NCBI GenBank assembly: GCA_002081555.1
Contig: MZNV01000865.1
Location: 1-39,609 of the forward strand
Source of the DNA: Protostelium mycophagum
Taxonomy: Eukaryota > Evosea > Variosea > Protosteliida > Protosteliaceae
Direction: 5' to 3'
Length of the DNA: 39,609 nucleotides
The position numbers and the translations under genes are program-made. The stretch's first letter is position 1, and each line of letters opens with the position of its first letter. Positions 1 to 9,254 of this stretch are shown here, in pieces. The notes beneath the pieces were generated by a model. The model made no database searches, was not told the origin of the DNA, and saw only the letters and a program-made list of their open reading frames with translations.

Positions 1-2668
1 CACCTCACCGTCCACAATGAGATCAATCAACTTCTGATGGATCTTTATCTCATTCAAAAGGGCGAAGCATCACCCATGGGTAAGCTAAGAGCATCATCAA
101 ACACTGAAAACAATAGGTGGAGGTATCATACTCCAATCGGCGTTGAGCCACTTCATATCTCGAGATATTCCACTCAAGTGTGGATATACTTTTACACCCG
201 TGGTGATAAGTGGATATCCAGAAGTGTACCGTGTGATTTTTAATTATGCTCCACCTGTCATCTACAACGCAACAGTGGATGGCCTGGTGATGAGCATTAT
301 GGGACGGAACTTTGGTAACCAGCGATGTGTTGAGGTCTACGCCAATGGAATGCCGGTGAGCAACTCATGATGATGAATATATACTGACTCATTAGATATC
401 AAGCCTTCTGTTTCATAATGACACCAACATCTCATTCATGAATGTCCAATCATCACCAGGTGAGATTAGACATGATTGCGAAATGATGATTGTGACAGGC
501 AACCTTTCCGTCACAGTGAGACTAGATAAGCAGAACAGCACTGCATATATTCTCAAGTCTAAATCAAGTATGTAACTCTTATTTTCGGTGCAGTTTGTGA
601 CTAATTTAATCAGATGACATCACCATAGGATCCATACAAATTGCAGCACAGTCAATCCTATCAGGTCTTCGCACGCTGAATACGAGTAATATTACATACA
701 CATCACCACACATCAATATCACTGTACAGAGAGTAGAATTGGTTAACAACTCGTCAAGTGTCAAAGTGACATCTGGTGACGTGTCTGTCAGCTTACCACA
801 GAGCCTAACGTCACGACTATCCATCAATAACTCGAATTATGTGGTCTGTTATGTGACAGATGTGAATCCACTCCAGTTCCTCTCGTCTACAACAGTGTAA
901 ATATCCCACAATAGCACTAGCTTAATTTGCGATCAGTTTATCTCGTGTGGTCGGATTGAGTGTATTAGACGTCAACGGAAATGCCATTACCGTGCGCAAC
1001 TTGGAGACGCCAATATCTATTAACTTAACAATATCCTCAATACCTGGGAATGACTCAGGTACCATTTATGCAATATCTACAACCTGACAATCTGAAATAT
1101 TTTAGAGTACCTATGTTCGTATTGGAATGAAGAGAACAGTTCGTGGAACACTACAGGTCTGTCTCTATTAACTTAACAATATCCTCAATACCTGGGAATG
1201 ACTCAGGTACCATTTATGCAATATCTACAACCTGACAATCTGAAATATTTTAGAGTACCTATGTTCGTATTGGAATGAAGAGAACAGTTCGTGGAACACT
1301 ACAGGTCTGTCTACAACGCGACAGGATGCGTTTATGTACACGTGTGAGACATCACATCTCACAAACTTCACCATGACGTCATCAAAGAAGGAAGCATCAC
1401 CAAAGTTTCAAAACAATACATCTCTACCCGCAATCACAGCCGGCGCAGTGGGTGGTGTCCTCCTACTAGCTGTGATCGTTGTCATTATCTTTTTCATTCA
1501 AAGAGTAAGTATTATTAGCCTGTGAAATGCACACATTGACTGGTTGTAGAGGTCATATAGAGGCGAACATTCCATAGAATTGAGCAAACTGGGTGATGGA
1601 AATAACAACACAGAGCTTGATTACAAAGTGAAAGAGGGAGTGAATGTGACGATATGTAAGGGCACATATGGAGGTACGACAAGTGTTGCTGTCAAGACTG
1701 CAGAAGGACAAGAAGCTGTGAAGAAGCTGTTGATTGAGGCCACAAAGGCAAAGGTGGTCACCTCGATGTGTGTTTTATAATGAAGGGTATTGACGATGTG
1801 CAGGGTCTACATCACCCAAATATGTTGTTCTTTGTCAATCAGATGTTCAACAGAACTAAGGCGTACATTGTATACGAATGGATGAAGGACCTTGACTTGT
1901 CGACATACATGTCAATGTCACGTCTGAATGACAAGCAGATCCTATCCATGTGACATCACCGTGAGAAAGCATGTAGATTGACAGTTCACAGATCTTTACA
2001 GATTGCCAAAGCATTGTCATATATTTCCAGTCAGAATCTGGTGCACTATGATCACAACTACAAAAGTCTGTATTCTCTGTATCATGTAACGCTGACATGC
2101 AGTTAGGTATTGATATCAGGCAACGATGATGTCATCACCGCAAAGCTCGGAGGAATAGGTCATATTTATCCGGTGGGTACTGCAGCATCAAAAGAGAATA
2201 TCAATCGAAACAGTGTATGTACAATAAACAACGAGCCTAAATGATCTGACCTGACTAGGCGCCGGAAGTGATGCAAGGTCAACATCATGACACAGAGTCT
2301 TCTATGTGGTCATTCGGTTTATTGTTGTGGTGTATGACTTCACGTCAACGACCTTTCTGATGAAAAGGTGAAAATGCCCTGCATTTGTATTCTGCTAACA
2401 ACAGCAGGTTTATGATCTGCTGCCAAAGGGTGAGATTTTTGTTGAAACACAGACAAGCTGGGGAGCAGACATCGTGTCCACAATAGAACTATGGTGACTT
2501 ACCGTCAATATTTCGCTTGATTCATACATCTACAGCACCCAAACAGATGCCACACAGAGACCCTCTTCCTATGAAGCTGTCATTCTTACTCTGGATCCAA
2601 CACACGCTTCTTCCATCATAGAAGAGGCAATAACAATGGCTCAATTGGAGGAAAACTACGTATTCTAA
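1..2668 (+). CDS. TIG/GPS-like receptor with pseudokinase domain (5' partial)
   Basis: The gene enters from the left edge. Joined exons give: an IPT/TIG-type segment (motif APPVIYNATVDG...MGRNFG, about 240-330); a long Asn/Ser/Thr-rich extracellular stretch; a GPS-like motif (CSYWNEENSSW...TCETSHLTNF, about 1265-1370); one membrane helix (about 1437-1498); and a kinase-like domain to the stop at 2666-2668. The N-lobe keeps a Gly-rich GTYGG, VAVK and a helix-C Glu (LLIEA). The HRD site reads HYD and the DFG position reads GGI, so phosphotransfer is doubtful. The C-lobe keeps APEV, WSFG and a final TQRPSSYEAV, as in tyrosine-kinase/TKL families. Clear introns: 80-116, about 355-395, 897-936, 1059-1253, 1505-1549, 1753-1785. 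Near 2340-2408 no GT-AG choice keeps the frame (WSFG...RQRPF then TGA), so this part is damaged or mis-read by me. Likely a surface receptor; ligand unknown. Confidence 0.7.
1016..1163 (+). repeat. 148-bp tandem duplication, copy 1
   Basis: Copy 1 of an exact head-to-tail duplication; copy 2 is 1164-1311. Each unit holds 43 nt of one exon, a complete 47-nt GT-AG intron and 58 nt of the next exon. Splicing from the copy-1 donor (1059) to the copy-2 acceptor (1253) removes 195 nt and restores an uninterrupted frame, so the duplication can be silent. It could also be an assembly error. Confidence 0.95.
1164..1311 (+). repeat. 148-bp tandem duplication, copy 2
   Basis: This copy is identical to 1016-1163. 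Its downstream exon part encodes the GPS-like Cys/Trp region (YLCSYWNEEN) and runs straight into the exon with the HLTNF motif, so this copy holds the acceptor used in the sensible transcript. Confidence 0.95.
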
Positions 2669-3009
2669 GTGATCAGGGTCTTTGCATTGAATGGTGGTTG
2701 TATCACGATGAGAGGAACTATATGTTCGGTTGATATGAGATGTATAGCACAATAAATGTAATTGAAAAATACAAAAAAGACCGTCTTCTGGTTGATTGTT
2801 GTCAAATGATACCCAATCTCCTTTCTCTGATTGAGAATAAAACAACAAAATTGTATGTATAATAGTGCTGGAAATGGTCAATTATAGAAATGATGGTAAA
2901 ATACTTGAACAAATCCAGATGAGAATCTATTGATTTTTGAATGATTTGAACCTTAAAATCCCAGTATGTCCAAGGGAGATGAGTATGAATCCAAACTCAT
3001 CTATGATTT

Positions 3010-3052
3010 CAGACTCAAGTATGAGTCTGGACTCAAGTGTGATTCCAGACTC
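3010..3052. repeat. Palindromic repeat cluster A
   Basis: GAGTCTGGA (3023-3031) and TCCAGACTC (3044-3052) form a perfect 9-bp inverted repeat with a 12-nt spacer. A further CAGACTC at 3010-3016 pairs with the same central arm. A related copy lies about 390 bp downstream. Confidence 0.85.
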
Positions 3053-3225
3053 AAGTGTAACTTTAATATTTCCGCTAAATCAGAACACCAAAAGATCTCA
3101 ACCGCTTTCTCTGCTGATATACAACAGTATGTGTTCAATTCAAAGGGTTCTGGGTCATTAAAAACACAAAATCATTGATGCCGATCACCAATGAGACAAA
3201 AAACGGTTACAAAAAAAAAGCCGCA

Positions 3226-3254
3226 GGTTCGATCCCCGTCGCCAACATTTTTTT
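3226..3254 (+). promoter_or_regulatory. B-box-like tRNA 3'-half with T7 terminator
   Basis: GGTTCGATCCC (3226-3236) fits the pol III B-box consensus. It is followed by a tRNA-acceptor-like GTCGCCA and a run of seven T (3248-3254), a pol III terminator. No complementary 5' acceptor strand or A box was found in the 80 nt upstream, so this is not an intact tRNA gene. A similar element occurs at 34787-34815. Confidence 0.55.
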
Positions 3255-3415
3255 ACCACTCCTGGCAATGACAGAAGAAAAGTATAATGGTGATGCATAC
3301 CGGTGTTTTAAGGATCAGATCATCAAAAAATCAATAGGTACTCATCTAGATTTATTTTGATTATTTTTATTATCATATATCGACACTTGACCCATTTTCA
3401 GCACTTGAGTATGAT

Positions 3416-3439
3416 TCCAGACTCGAGTATGAGTCTGGA
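3416..3439. repeat. Palindromic repeat cluster B
   Basis: TCCAGACTC (3416-3424), a 6-nt loop GAGTAT, then GAGTCTGGA (3431-3439) form a perfect 9-bp stem. The sequence matches cluster A in direct orientation and sits just beyond the PARP stop codon (3457-3459, minus strand). Confidence 0.85.
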
Positions 3440-3456
3440 TTCACACTCGTCTCCCT

Positions 3457-4815
3457 TTATTGCACAGGTACATTTGTTTCGATTAAGAAACAAGGAAGCA
3501 CTTGGCATTCATCAAATACGATCCATTCATTACCTGATGGGTCCTAAAAGTTGTCAACATGAGAGATGTAATCAAGACGGTCGATAAAGACGGCAAGGTC
3601 ATTACCTGATGTGAGTCGTATCCCTCCATCAATGGTTTTCCATCCAATCTCACATTGGTTCGGTGGCATCTCCCCATCAAAACGGAACAAATAAACATCA
3701 CACCATCTCTGGCGTAGCCCATAGAAAGATCTGAAATCGTCAGCATGACCATAATTTCTCAATAAAGAATCCAAAAATTGCATGTGCAGAAGAGTGTGAG
3801 TGAGTTACCCGCAGAGGGAGACAAATATATTCCTCTTCCCCAATAACCAGTATCTGTCGAATGAGTCACATTATTTTGAGCTTTTCCAGGGACCAATAAT
3901 CCTACTATCATGAGATGACATGCACATTTCACCTGACGTCATCACCTCTTTCCAGAATACTGTCAAGATGACGTCTCGATGTGCCGTGATATACAAGTTG
4001 CGGGGTAGCTTCGATTCCTTGTCTTCTCATTTGCTAAAAACGATTAGAATCATCACATTGAGGAGAAATGTACCTCCATCTTCAGCTCGAATCGGACTGC
4101 CATGTCTATTCTTAAGATATTCTTGATGCTCTTGGCAGAATTATGTACTAACGGCGTCAGTGCCTTCAGCATCTGGTCAGCGAGGTATTTGTGCCTGTTT
4201 ATGTCAAGCCAGTTCGAATGAAGACTACAACTCACCCAAATTTCTTGGACATGTCCTGATAGCTCGCCAGAGATGTTGTGAAGGGCACGGAACCACCCAT
4301 CGCTGGAGAATATCATTCATTTTTCAATTATTTTTCGGCTGACCTGCAGACTTCCCGATCGGGGTGGAGCATCCCTTGAACCCGCAAACTGTGACGTTGT
4401 GCTTTAATTCAGGCCACAATTCGGCGTACTGGAACATGCACAGAGGTTCATGACATACCATCCATTTGGTGTCACTGACATGTGTCAGATATGACACTTT
4501 GACGGATATGGGAGTCACCTGATGCATCCGTGTCGTTTATAGCACATTGCGCAGTAAGACGCAGCGTTGTCGAACCAGTCCCGCAAAAAGAAAAACAATT
4601 CTAAAAATAGATTCTCTCCAAAACCCCTGCGTTCTCTCAGCTTCCAACATTTCGTTTGAAATTCAAATCTACCCGTTTCCCGCCCTCTCTGACTTGTAAT
4701 ACTCGCCTACAAACTGCTCCACAGCCTTATCTACAATCATCTTCTTGGTGAAATGTTTATTGTTTGCCTCCTGATTCACAGCTACCGTAGGTAATAACCT
4801 ATCGGCTCTATCCAT
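3457..4815 (-). CDS. PARP-family ADP-ribosyltransferase
   Basis: Transfers ADP-ribose from NAD+ to targets. Eight exons joined by GT-AG introns give one continuous protein starting MDRADRLLPTVAVNQEANN. A Cys-rich segment (CAMCYKRHGC...VCHEPLC, about 4430-4545) resembles the pre-catalytic Cys region of PARP6/PARP8-like proteins. The catalytic domain shows all three H-Y-E positions: His in YHGTSRRHL, Tyr in GYWGRGIYLS and Glu in NEWIVFDECQVLP. The acceptor loop region reads LLVPGKAQNN. The Glu is kept, so polymer or monomer activity is possible. The start (4815) lies 15 bp from the stop of the upstream gene on the same strand. Family membership is firm; the PARP6/8-like subgroup is inferred. 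Confidence 0.85.
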
Positions 4816-4830
4816 ACTGACAAATGTTAT

Positions 4831-5530
4831 CTAACCCATACATAAAATCCTAAAGACGAACCCGGCGAAGCCGATGACGATCGTGACAGGGACACCACAA
4901 AGAAGTCCTGTCTCTGGAAATTTCGAGGAATAGTCCTGAGCGTCGATATGCAGGGCTGCTGACAAGAGAGACGCCTGAAATCTGCAAGAATAAACAGGTT
5001 GATTTCGTGACAAGCTTACGTAAATCCACTGCCGAGGATGGAAGATGCAGCAGCTGCCATCTTAGTAATCTTGTGACCAAAATCAGAGAGGACATGGACA
5101 GATCTTTTGGTCCCTCTATGAGAAGATAAACTGAGATGATCAATAACGTTACTTCAATTAAAAGAAACTCACGCTGCCAAGGAACACATTTTATCGATTA
5201 CATCGGTAAAAGTGCGTGGTGTATCAGTACTGAATATATAATCATTGAGATCGTTTGTCCATGACGCCTCACAATCCACATAAAATGAATCTCCCTCTAA
5301 TTACATATCAATCAACAATGTACATGGTTAATCTTGGGTCTACCTTCTGTTGGAATGGTCAGTGCCACATCGAAACCGAAACACAAGAGTTTCGCCGTGT
5401 TTCTACTCGTTTCGCCAACCCATTCTATTTGTATTTTGTCTGCATCTTTCCTTTCGCTGAGAAAAATGGCCAGCAAGACATCGAGTGGCACGTCCTCCAT
5501 CTTGTGGCTTGTCTTTGGTTTCTTACTCAT
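4831..5530 (-). CDS. Small protein with C-terminal membrane helix
   Basis: Four exons joined by three GT-AG introns (donors near 5343, 5173 and 5031) read MSKKPKTSHKMEDVPLDVLL... and end in a hydrophobic segment (GVPVTIVIGFAGFVFRIL) followed by the stop, which is the layout of a tail-anchored protein of about 190 residues. The N-terminal part is soluble and mixed charge. I do not recognise the family. The ATG at 5528-5530 is the first in frame. Its stop is 15 bp from the PARP start, so the two genes are packed head to tail and may share transcription control. Confidence 0.65.
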
Positions 5531-6048
5531 GGTCGATTGAGGATGTCTGATGTCTGATCAATTCGAGGAAGTGTTCCTTTTCGGATAAAATTTTTCCATG
5601 AGAAGACAACCCGAAAATGGAGATCTGTCACGAGCTCAACATTTTTAAAGGCGTTATATTATTAATATAGAGAATATTAAAGTCCCTCAGAGCATGTCTT
5701 GCACTTTTTCAGAAAAGCGGTTTGGTGGTCTGGAAGCGAATAAAACAAATATAGCCGGACCAAACTCTGCAATATAAAACAAAGACAATAATTTTCTTTG
5801 TGAAATTTAAATAAGTTAAGTAAATTATGTGCGCAAGTCTCCGACTGATCACCCGATTGTCGTATATAATCACTTCTTATTCAAGAAAATTTTTGTTTTG
5901 GTTCTTTATCGAGCACAGACTCCGACGCTGACGAGAAGTCCATTACGGCCCGTCCCTCTGCTATTGAATACTTTCTCCGCCCACTGGCTCATGAAACTGT
6001 ACAACTTTCGTCTGCATCTTCTCGATGTCAGCACGTCCATCACACAGA
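5531..6048. other. Intergenic spacer, no gene seen
   Basis: This 518-bp AT-rich gap lies between two minus-strand genes. The plus-strand ORF at 5829-6200 is mostly the shadow of the EF-hand gene's last exon. It should hold the promoter of the 5530 gene and the 3' end of the 6049 gene. No repeat or RNA gene was recognised. Confidence 0.6.
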
Positions 6049-7101
6049 TCAGTCACCTTTCTTCTCTTCTGGCTCTATCACTGCCCAAGTCCCCGTGTCC
6101 CGTCGCAATTCTAAGTAGGGCTGTTCTTCGATCGAAAGCCCAAGTGATGTCTTCTGAGGTGATTGCATCGGCGATGGTGTGGGTGATGTGGATGGTGTAG
6201 AAGGCTTCTCAGTTTGTTCGTCCAAAGCCTCCATCAACACGAAAAAGTAAAGCATGAACTCCTAAGAATGAATTTAAAATGGAGGAAAAGGCGGAAAAAC
6301 TTACATCCAAGGTCATGTGGGCCTCAGGTGTCAGACCGTACGGACGACATTTGTTTATAACGTCATCATCACGAAGGCCAAGAAGCCAACAAATGCCGAC
6401 TAATCTCTGAAAATCGACCTTCTCAGATGTGTTCTCATCGCTTGATTGAGACAGGATCTTGAACAGCTTCTTGCCATGTCGATGTCTGCACCAGTTAGGG
6501 AAAAAAATCGAGTTTTACTTACAGAACATGTAAGCATTTTCCAGACTCTAAACCAGCCAATAATGATACCACGATGAAAAAGTGTTCAAAAGTGAGGTGT
6601 CCCTCATCCTTTGTGTCTGTCTATTTTAGGAATATTGAAGCAAAGAGATTCATCTCACCGAAGATATCAAAGATCTCCAAGATCCTGTGATCATGGAAGT
6701 CTGTGAGATTTCTGAGAAACAGAAGAAATTGATCTTCCATTAGACCCTGTCTATGAGCGTGAACAGTGTACCAATGTTTCACGCTCGTAAATCCCGCCTC
6801 AGAATAAAGTGTGTCGAATAGATTCCGTGGAGATGGTGTCTATAATTTCTTATGGGCTGCATTTTGCATGTCTACTTACCCTTAATGTGGGTGGCGACAT
6901 TTTGCCTCGGTGGTTAGGTGTGTGGTCTATATAATCGTTTGGTGCGGTAACGCTGACAGACAACGTAACCGATCTCCTCCCTGACCTTCTGCTTGTGATT
7001 GGAGATGTCGTTAGTGTCCTCTGTAGCTGGCTATTATCCAAGAGTTCCTCGAAGAAGGCAAGATTCAACCTCATCAGCAGTGAAGAACTCTCTTCCTCCA
7101 C
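6049..7101 (-). CDS. EF-hand-like protein
   Basis: Five exons with clean GT-AG introns (about 6848-6888, 6602-6659 region, 6484-6520, 6258-6304). The order is: Ser/Thr-rich N-terminus; a helical block (DTLYSEAGFTSVKHW); an EF-hand-like pair (EIFDIFDTDTKDEGHLTFEHF, then a second loop ending EAHMTLDEF); and a Pro/Ser-rich tail (STPSTSPTPSPMQ). The first loop keeps several acidic positions; the second is degenerate. This suggests calcium sensing or an EF-hand scaffold like the EFCAB proteins, but the exact family is not recognised. The first in-frame ATG is uncertain: 7101 is a GTG, and the true start may lie up to about 7170 via another small exon. The gene is divergent from delta-tubulin (gap about 160 bp). 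Confidence 0.65.
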
Positions 7102-7260
7102 ATTGAGCGTTGCCGCTGTGCACGTGATGGTTGGCGAATGAGCCTGCCGTTAAAATTTCAAGCTGAACGAAAACATCCTTTCAACAACAAAAATTTACGA
7201 AGCAGGTTCTCATCAATTCCTTCTTTAGAGGTTGATCTAATTGTTGGATAATTTGATGTG
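7102..7260. promoter_or_regulatory. Shared divergent promoter region
   Basis: About 160 bp separates the EF-hand-like gene (minus) from delta-tubulin (plus), so both promoters must overlap here. No specific site is recognised. Part of it may be the first exon of the minus gene. Confidence 0.45.
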
Positions 7261-9186
7261 ATGGCTGGAACACAACAACTTGTCAGTGTTCAAGTGGGTC
7301 AATGTGGAAACCAAGTGGGCAGAGAGATCTACAGCTCTCTGATCGAGGAGGCTGGCTCTGATAAAGAGAGCCATTATTCACATCTCATACAAGAGACCTT
7401 TTTTCGTTTGCCTGATCGTGAAAGAGGCAAGCTGATTAATTTCGTACAACTTGAACTGACACCGTCGTCGAAGGCGATGAGGGAAAGCATCCAATTGCAA
7501 GAGCAGCTCTCATAGACATGGAACCCAAAGTGATCAGCCAAGTGCTGCAAGAGGCAGCTGATTCTAAAGCTTGGAATTATAGCAAGGAATCCAGTTTTAA
7601 CAAGTCTAGTGGCTCTGGAAATAATTGGGCTTATGGGTAAAGTGACAGAAGCATCTCGCTCAATCACCGAGATCTGAATGGTTAAGATATTCGACTCACG
7701 GAGCGACTTCAAAAGAGATGATCATGGACGTAGTGAGAAGAGAAGTAGAGATGTGCGATCATTTTGGAGGATTTTTCATCACACTCAGTCTCGCTGGAGG
7801 AACAGGTTCTGGAGTAGGTTGTTATTTACGATTGATTATTACTCCTTGATAATAATGATTAGGGACGTACATAACAGAGTGCCTCAGAGATGAATACGAA
7901 AAATCTTTCATCACTAACCTCCCTGTCTGGCCATTTCAGACTGGAGAAGTCATCATACAGAATTATAATTCGGTCCTCAGTTTATCGCACTTGTACCAAG
8001 TAATTTATTGGAAATCTGCATTCGTGACACCTGTTGCAGGTGGCGGATGCCATTATGATCATTGAGAATGACCAACTCCACACTGTCTGCAGCAAACTAC
8101 TAAATATCAAACAAGTAATGAGCTTGAGAAATAAAATGAATGATCATCACAGGTTTCTTTCGGCGACATGAACAAGGTATGTCTGAATTCATGCAACGAA
8201 AGATCACTTCTTTCACAAAATGATAAACATTGTGAAATTGACAAACGCAGGTCATCGCTCACAATGTCGTTAACACATTATTGCCTTGCAACAAATATTA
8301 TGGTGGATCGGCTGTGAGCCGGAGTCACCTCTTTACCGGCGCGATGAGGCACCTCGTACCACACACCTGCTTCAAGATGGTCAATTTCAAGACAATACCG
8401 CAGGTAATTTTGGCCAAATTAGCATAGTTTTGACAGTTGTAGATGCCAGCCACCTCTGTGGCCTTCAGTTCCTATTTATGGACAGGTGAATTTTGACCGT
8501 TCCCGCCAAATTTAAATTTCAAAAAGGTCTGTTGAAGCATTTGCACCAGATGTTATTGACAGATGCCAAAATAGAAGAGGGAATCAATTGGAATATCAAA
8601 ATCGAGGGTAGATGTTGCCCCACGCGTCTCCTCTGACGATTTGCAGACCTTTCACGGAATGTACATAGAACGTTCAATCGCTCTGTGGCCAACGTCTTGT
8701 TCATGCGAGGAAGCGAGCTGAACAAAGTGGACACTTCTATGTTTGAAAATCCACAATTATATACACCCTGGTGAGTGACACAATGATCAACAAAACACTC
8801 CTTTGCCACATATCTCATTGTCTACAACAAAAGAATACTTCTCTTTGCAGCTTCGCTGCAAGCGATGAATCGCTCAATACGATTTAACTTTTCAGGTCCA
8901 TGGATCCATTGCTTGTCTGCTCGAGCTCAAAATCATTTCGAAAATACGGGAAGTGCGCCACTCTCATGAGGTCTGCTCGTCTCAAATATTTGTGCCGTTG
9001 CTGATCTACAACAGTAACTCACAGTCGGTGGTCGCGCCTTTAGAAAAGATAGTGAGCAAGGCTTACAACATGTTTCACTCCAAAGCTTACCTGTATCAAT
9101 ACGAAAAGCACGGAGTTTCGGAGGAAGAATTCGAGTTGAGTTTTGTACAGTTAGAGAAAGTTTTGGAAGATTATAAATCTCTGTAA
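7261..9186 (+). CDS. TUBD1: Delta-tubulin
   Basis: Delta-tubulin is needed for triplet microtubules of centrioles and basal bodies. The protein assembles across about 11 short introns (for example 7418-7473, 7637-7686, 7818-7862). Visible landmarks: the N-terminal VQVGQCGNQVGREIY nucleotide loop; ALIDMEPKVI; SGSGNNWAYG; the tubulin signature AGGTGSGVG; TGEVIIQNYN; NIKQVSFGDMNKVIAH; LWTGLLKHLHQMLL; KIEEGINW; and the C-terminus SKAYNMFHSKAYLYQYEKHGV...EDYKSL. These match delta- rather than alpha-, beta- or gamma-tubulin, including the end without an acidic tail. The ATG at 7261 is the first in frame. Length is close to the family norm (about 450 residues). Its presence implies the organism builds triplet centrioles at some stage. 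Confidence 0.93.
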
Positions 9187-9254
9187 ATCCTCACAGTTTT
9201 TCAAAATTAAATTTGGCGGGAAAAACATCAAAGAACGAAATACTGTATTATTGT

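Larger units (their letters stand above)
2669..3456. other. Convergent spacer with palindromic repeats and a pol III-like box
   Basis: This 788-bp interval lies between the convergent receptor and PARP genes. No gene is supported. It holds two clusters of related inverted repeats (3010-3052 and 3416-3439) and, between them, a tRNA-3'-half-like sequence followed by T7 (3226-3254). Short ORFs here simply translate the repeats. Confidence 0.7.

Noticed and set aside
3150-3254. Complete tRNA gene ending at the T7 run
   Set aside because: Only the T-arm/acceptor 3' half is tRNA-like; no 5' acceptor strand, A box or D arm could be paired.
5829-6200. 123-codon plus ORF
   Set aside because: Antisense to the Pro/Ser-rich last exon of the EF-hand-like gene, where such shadows are common.
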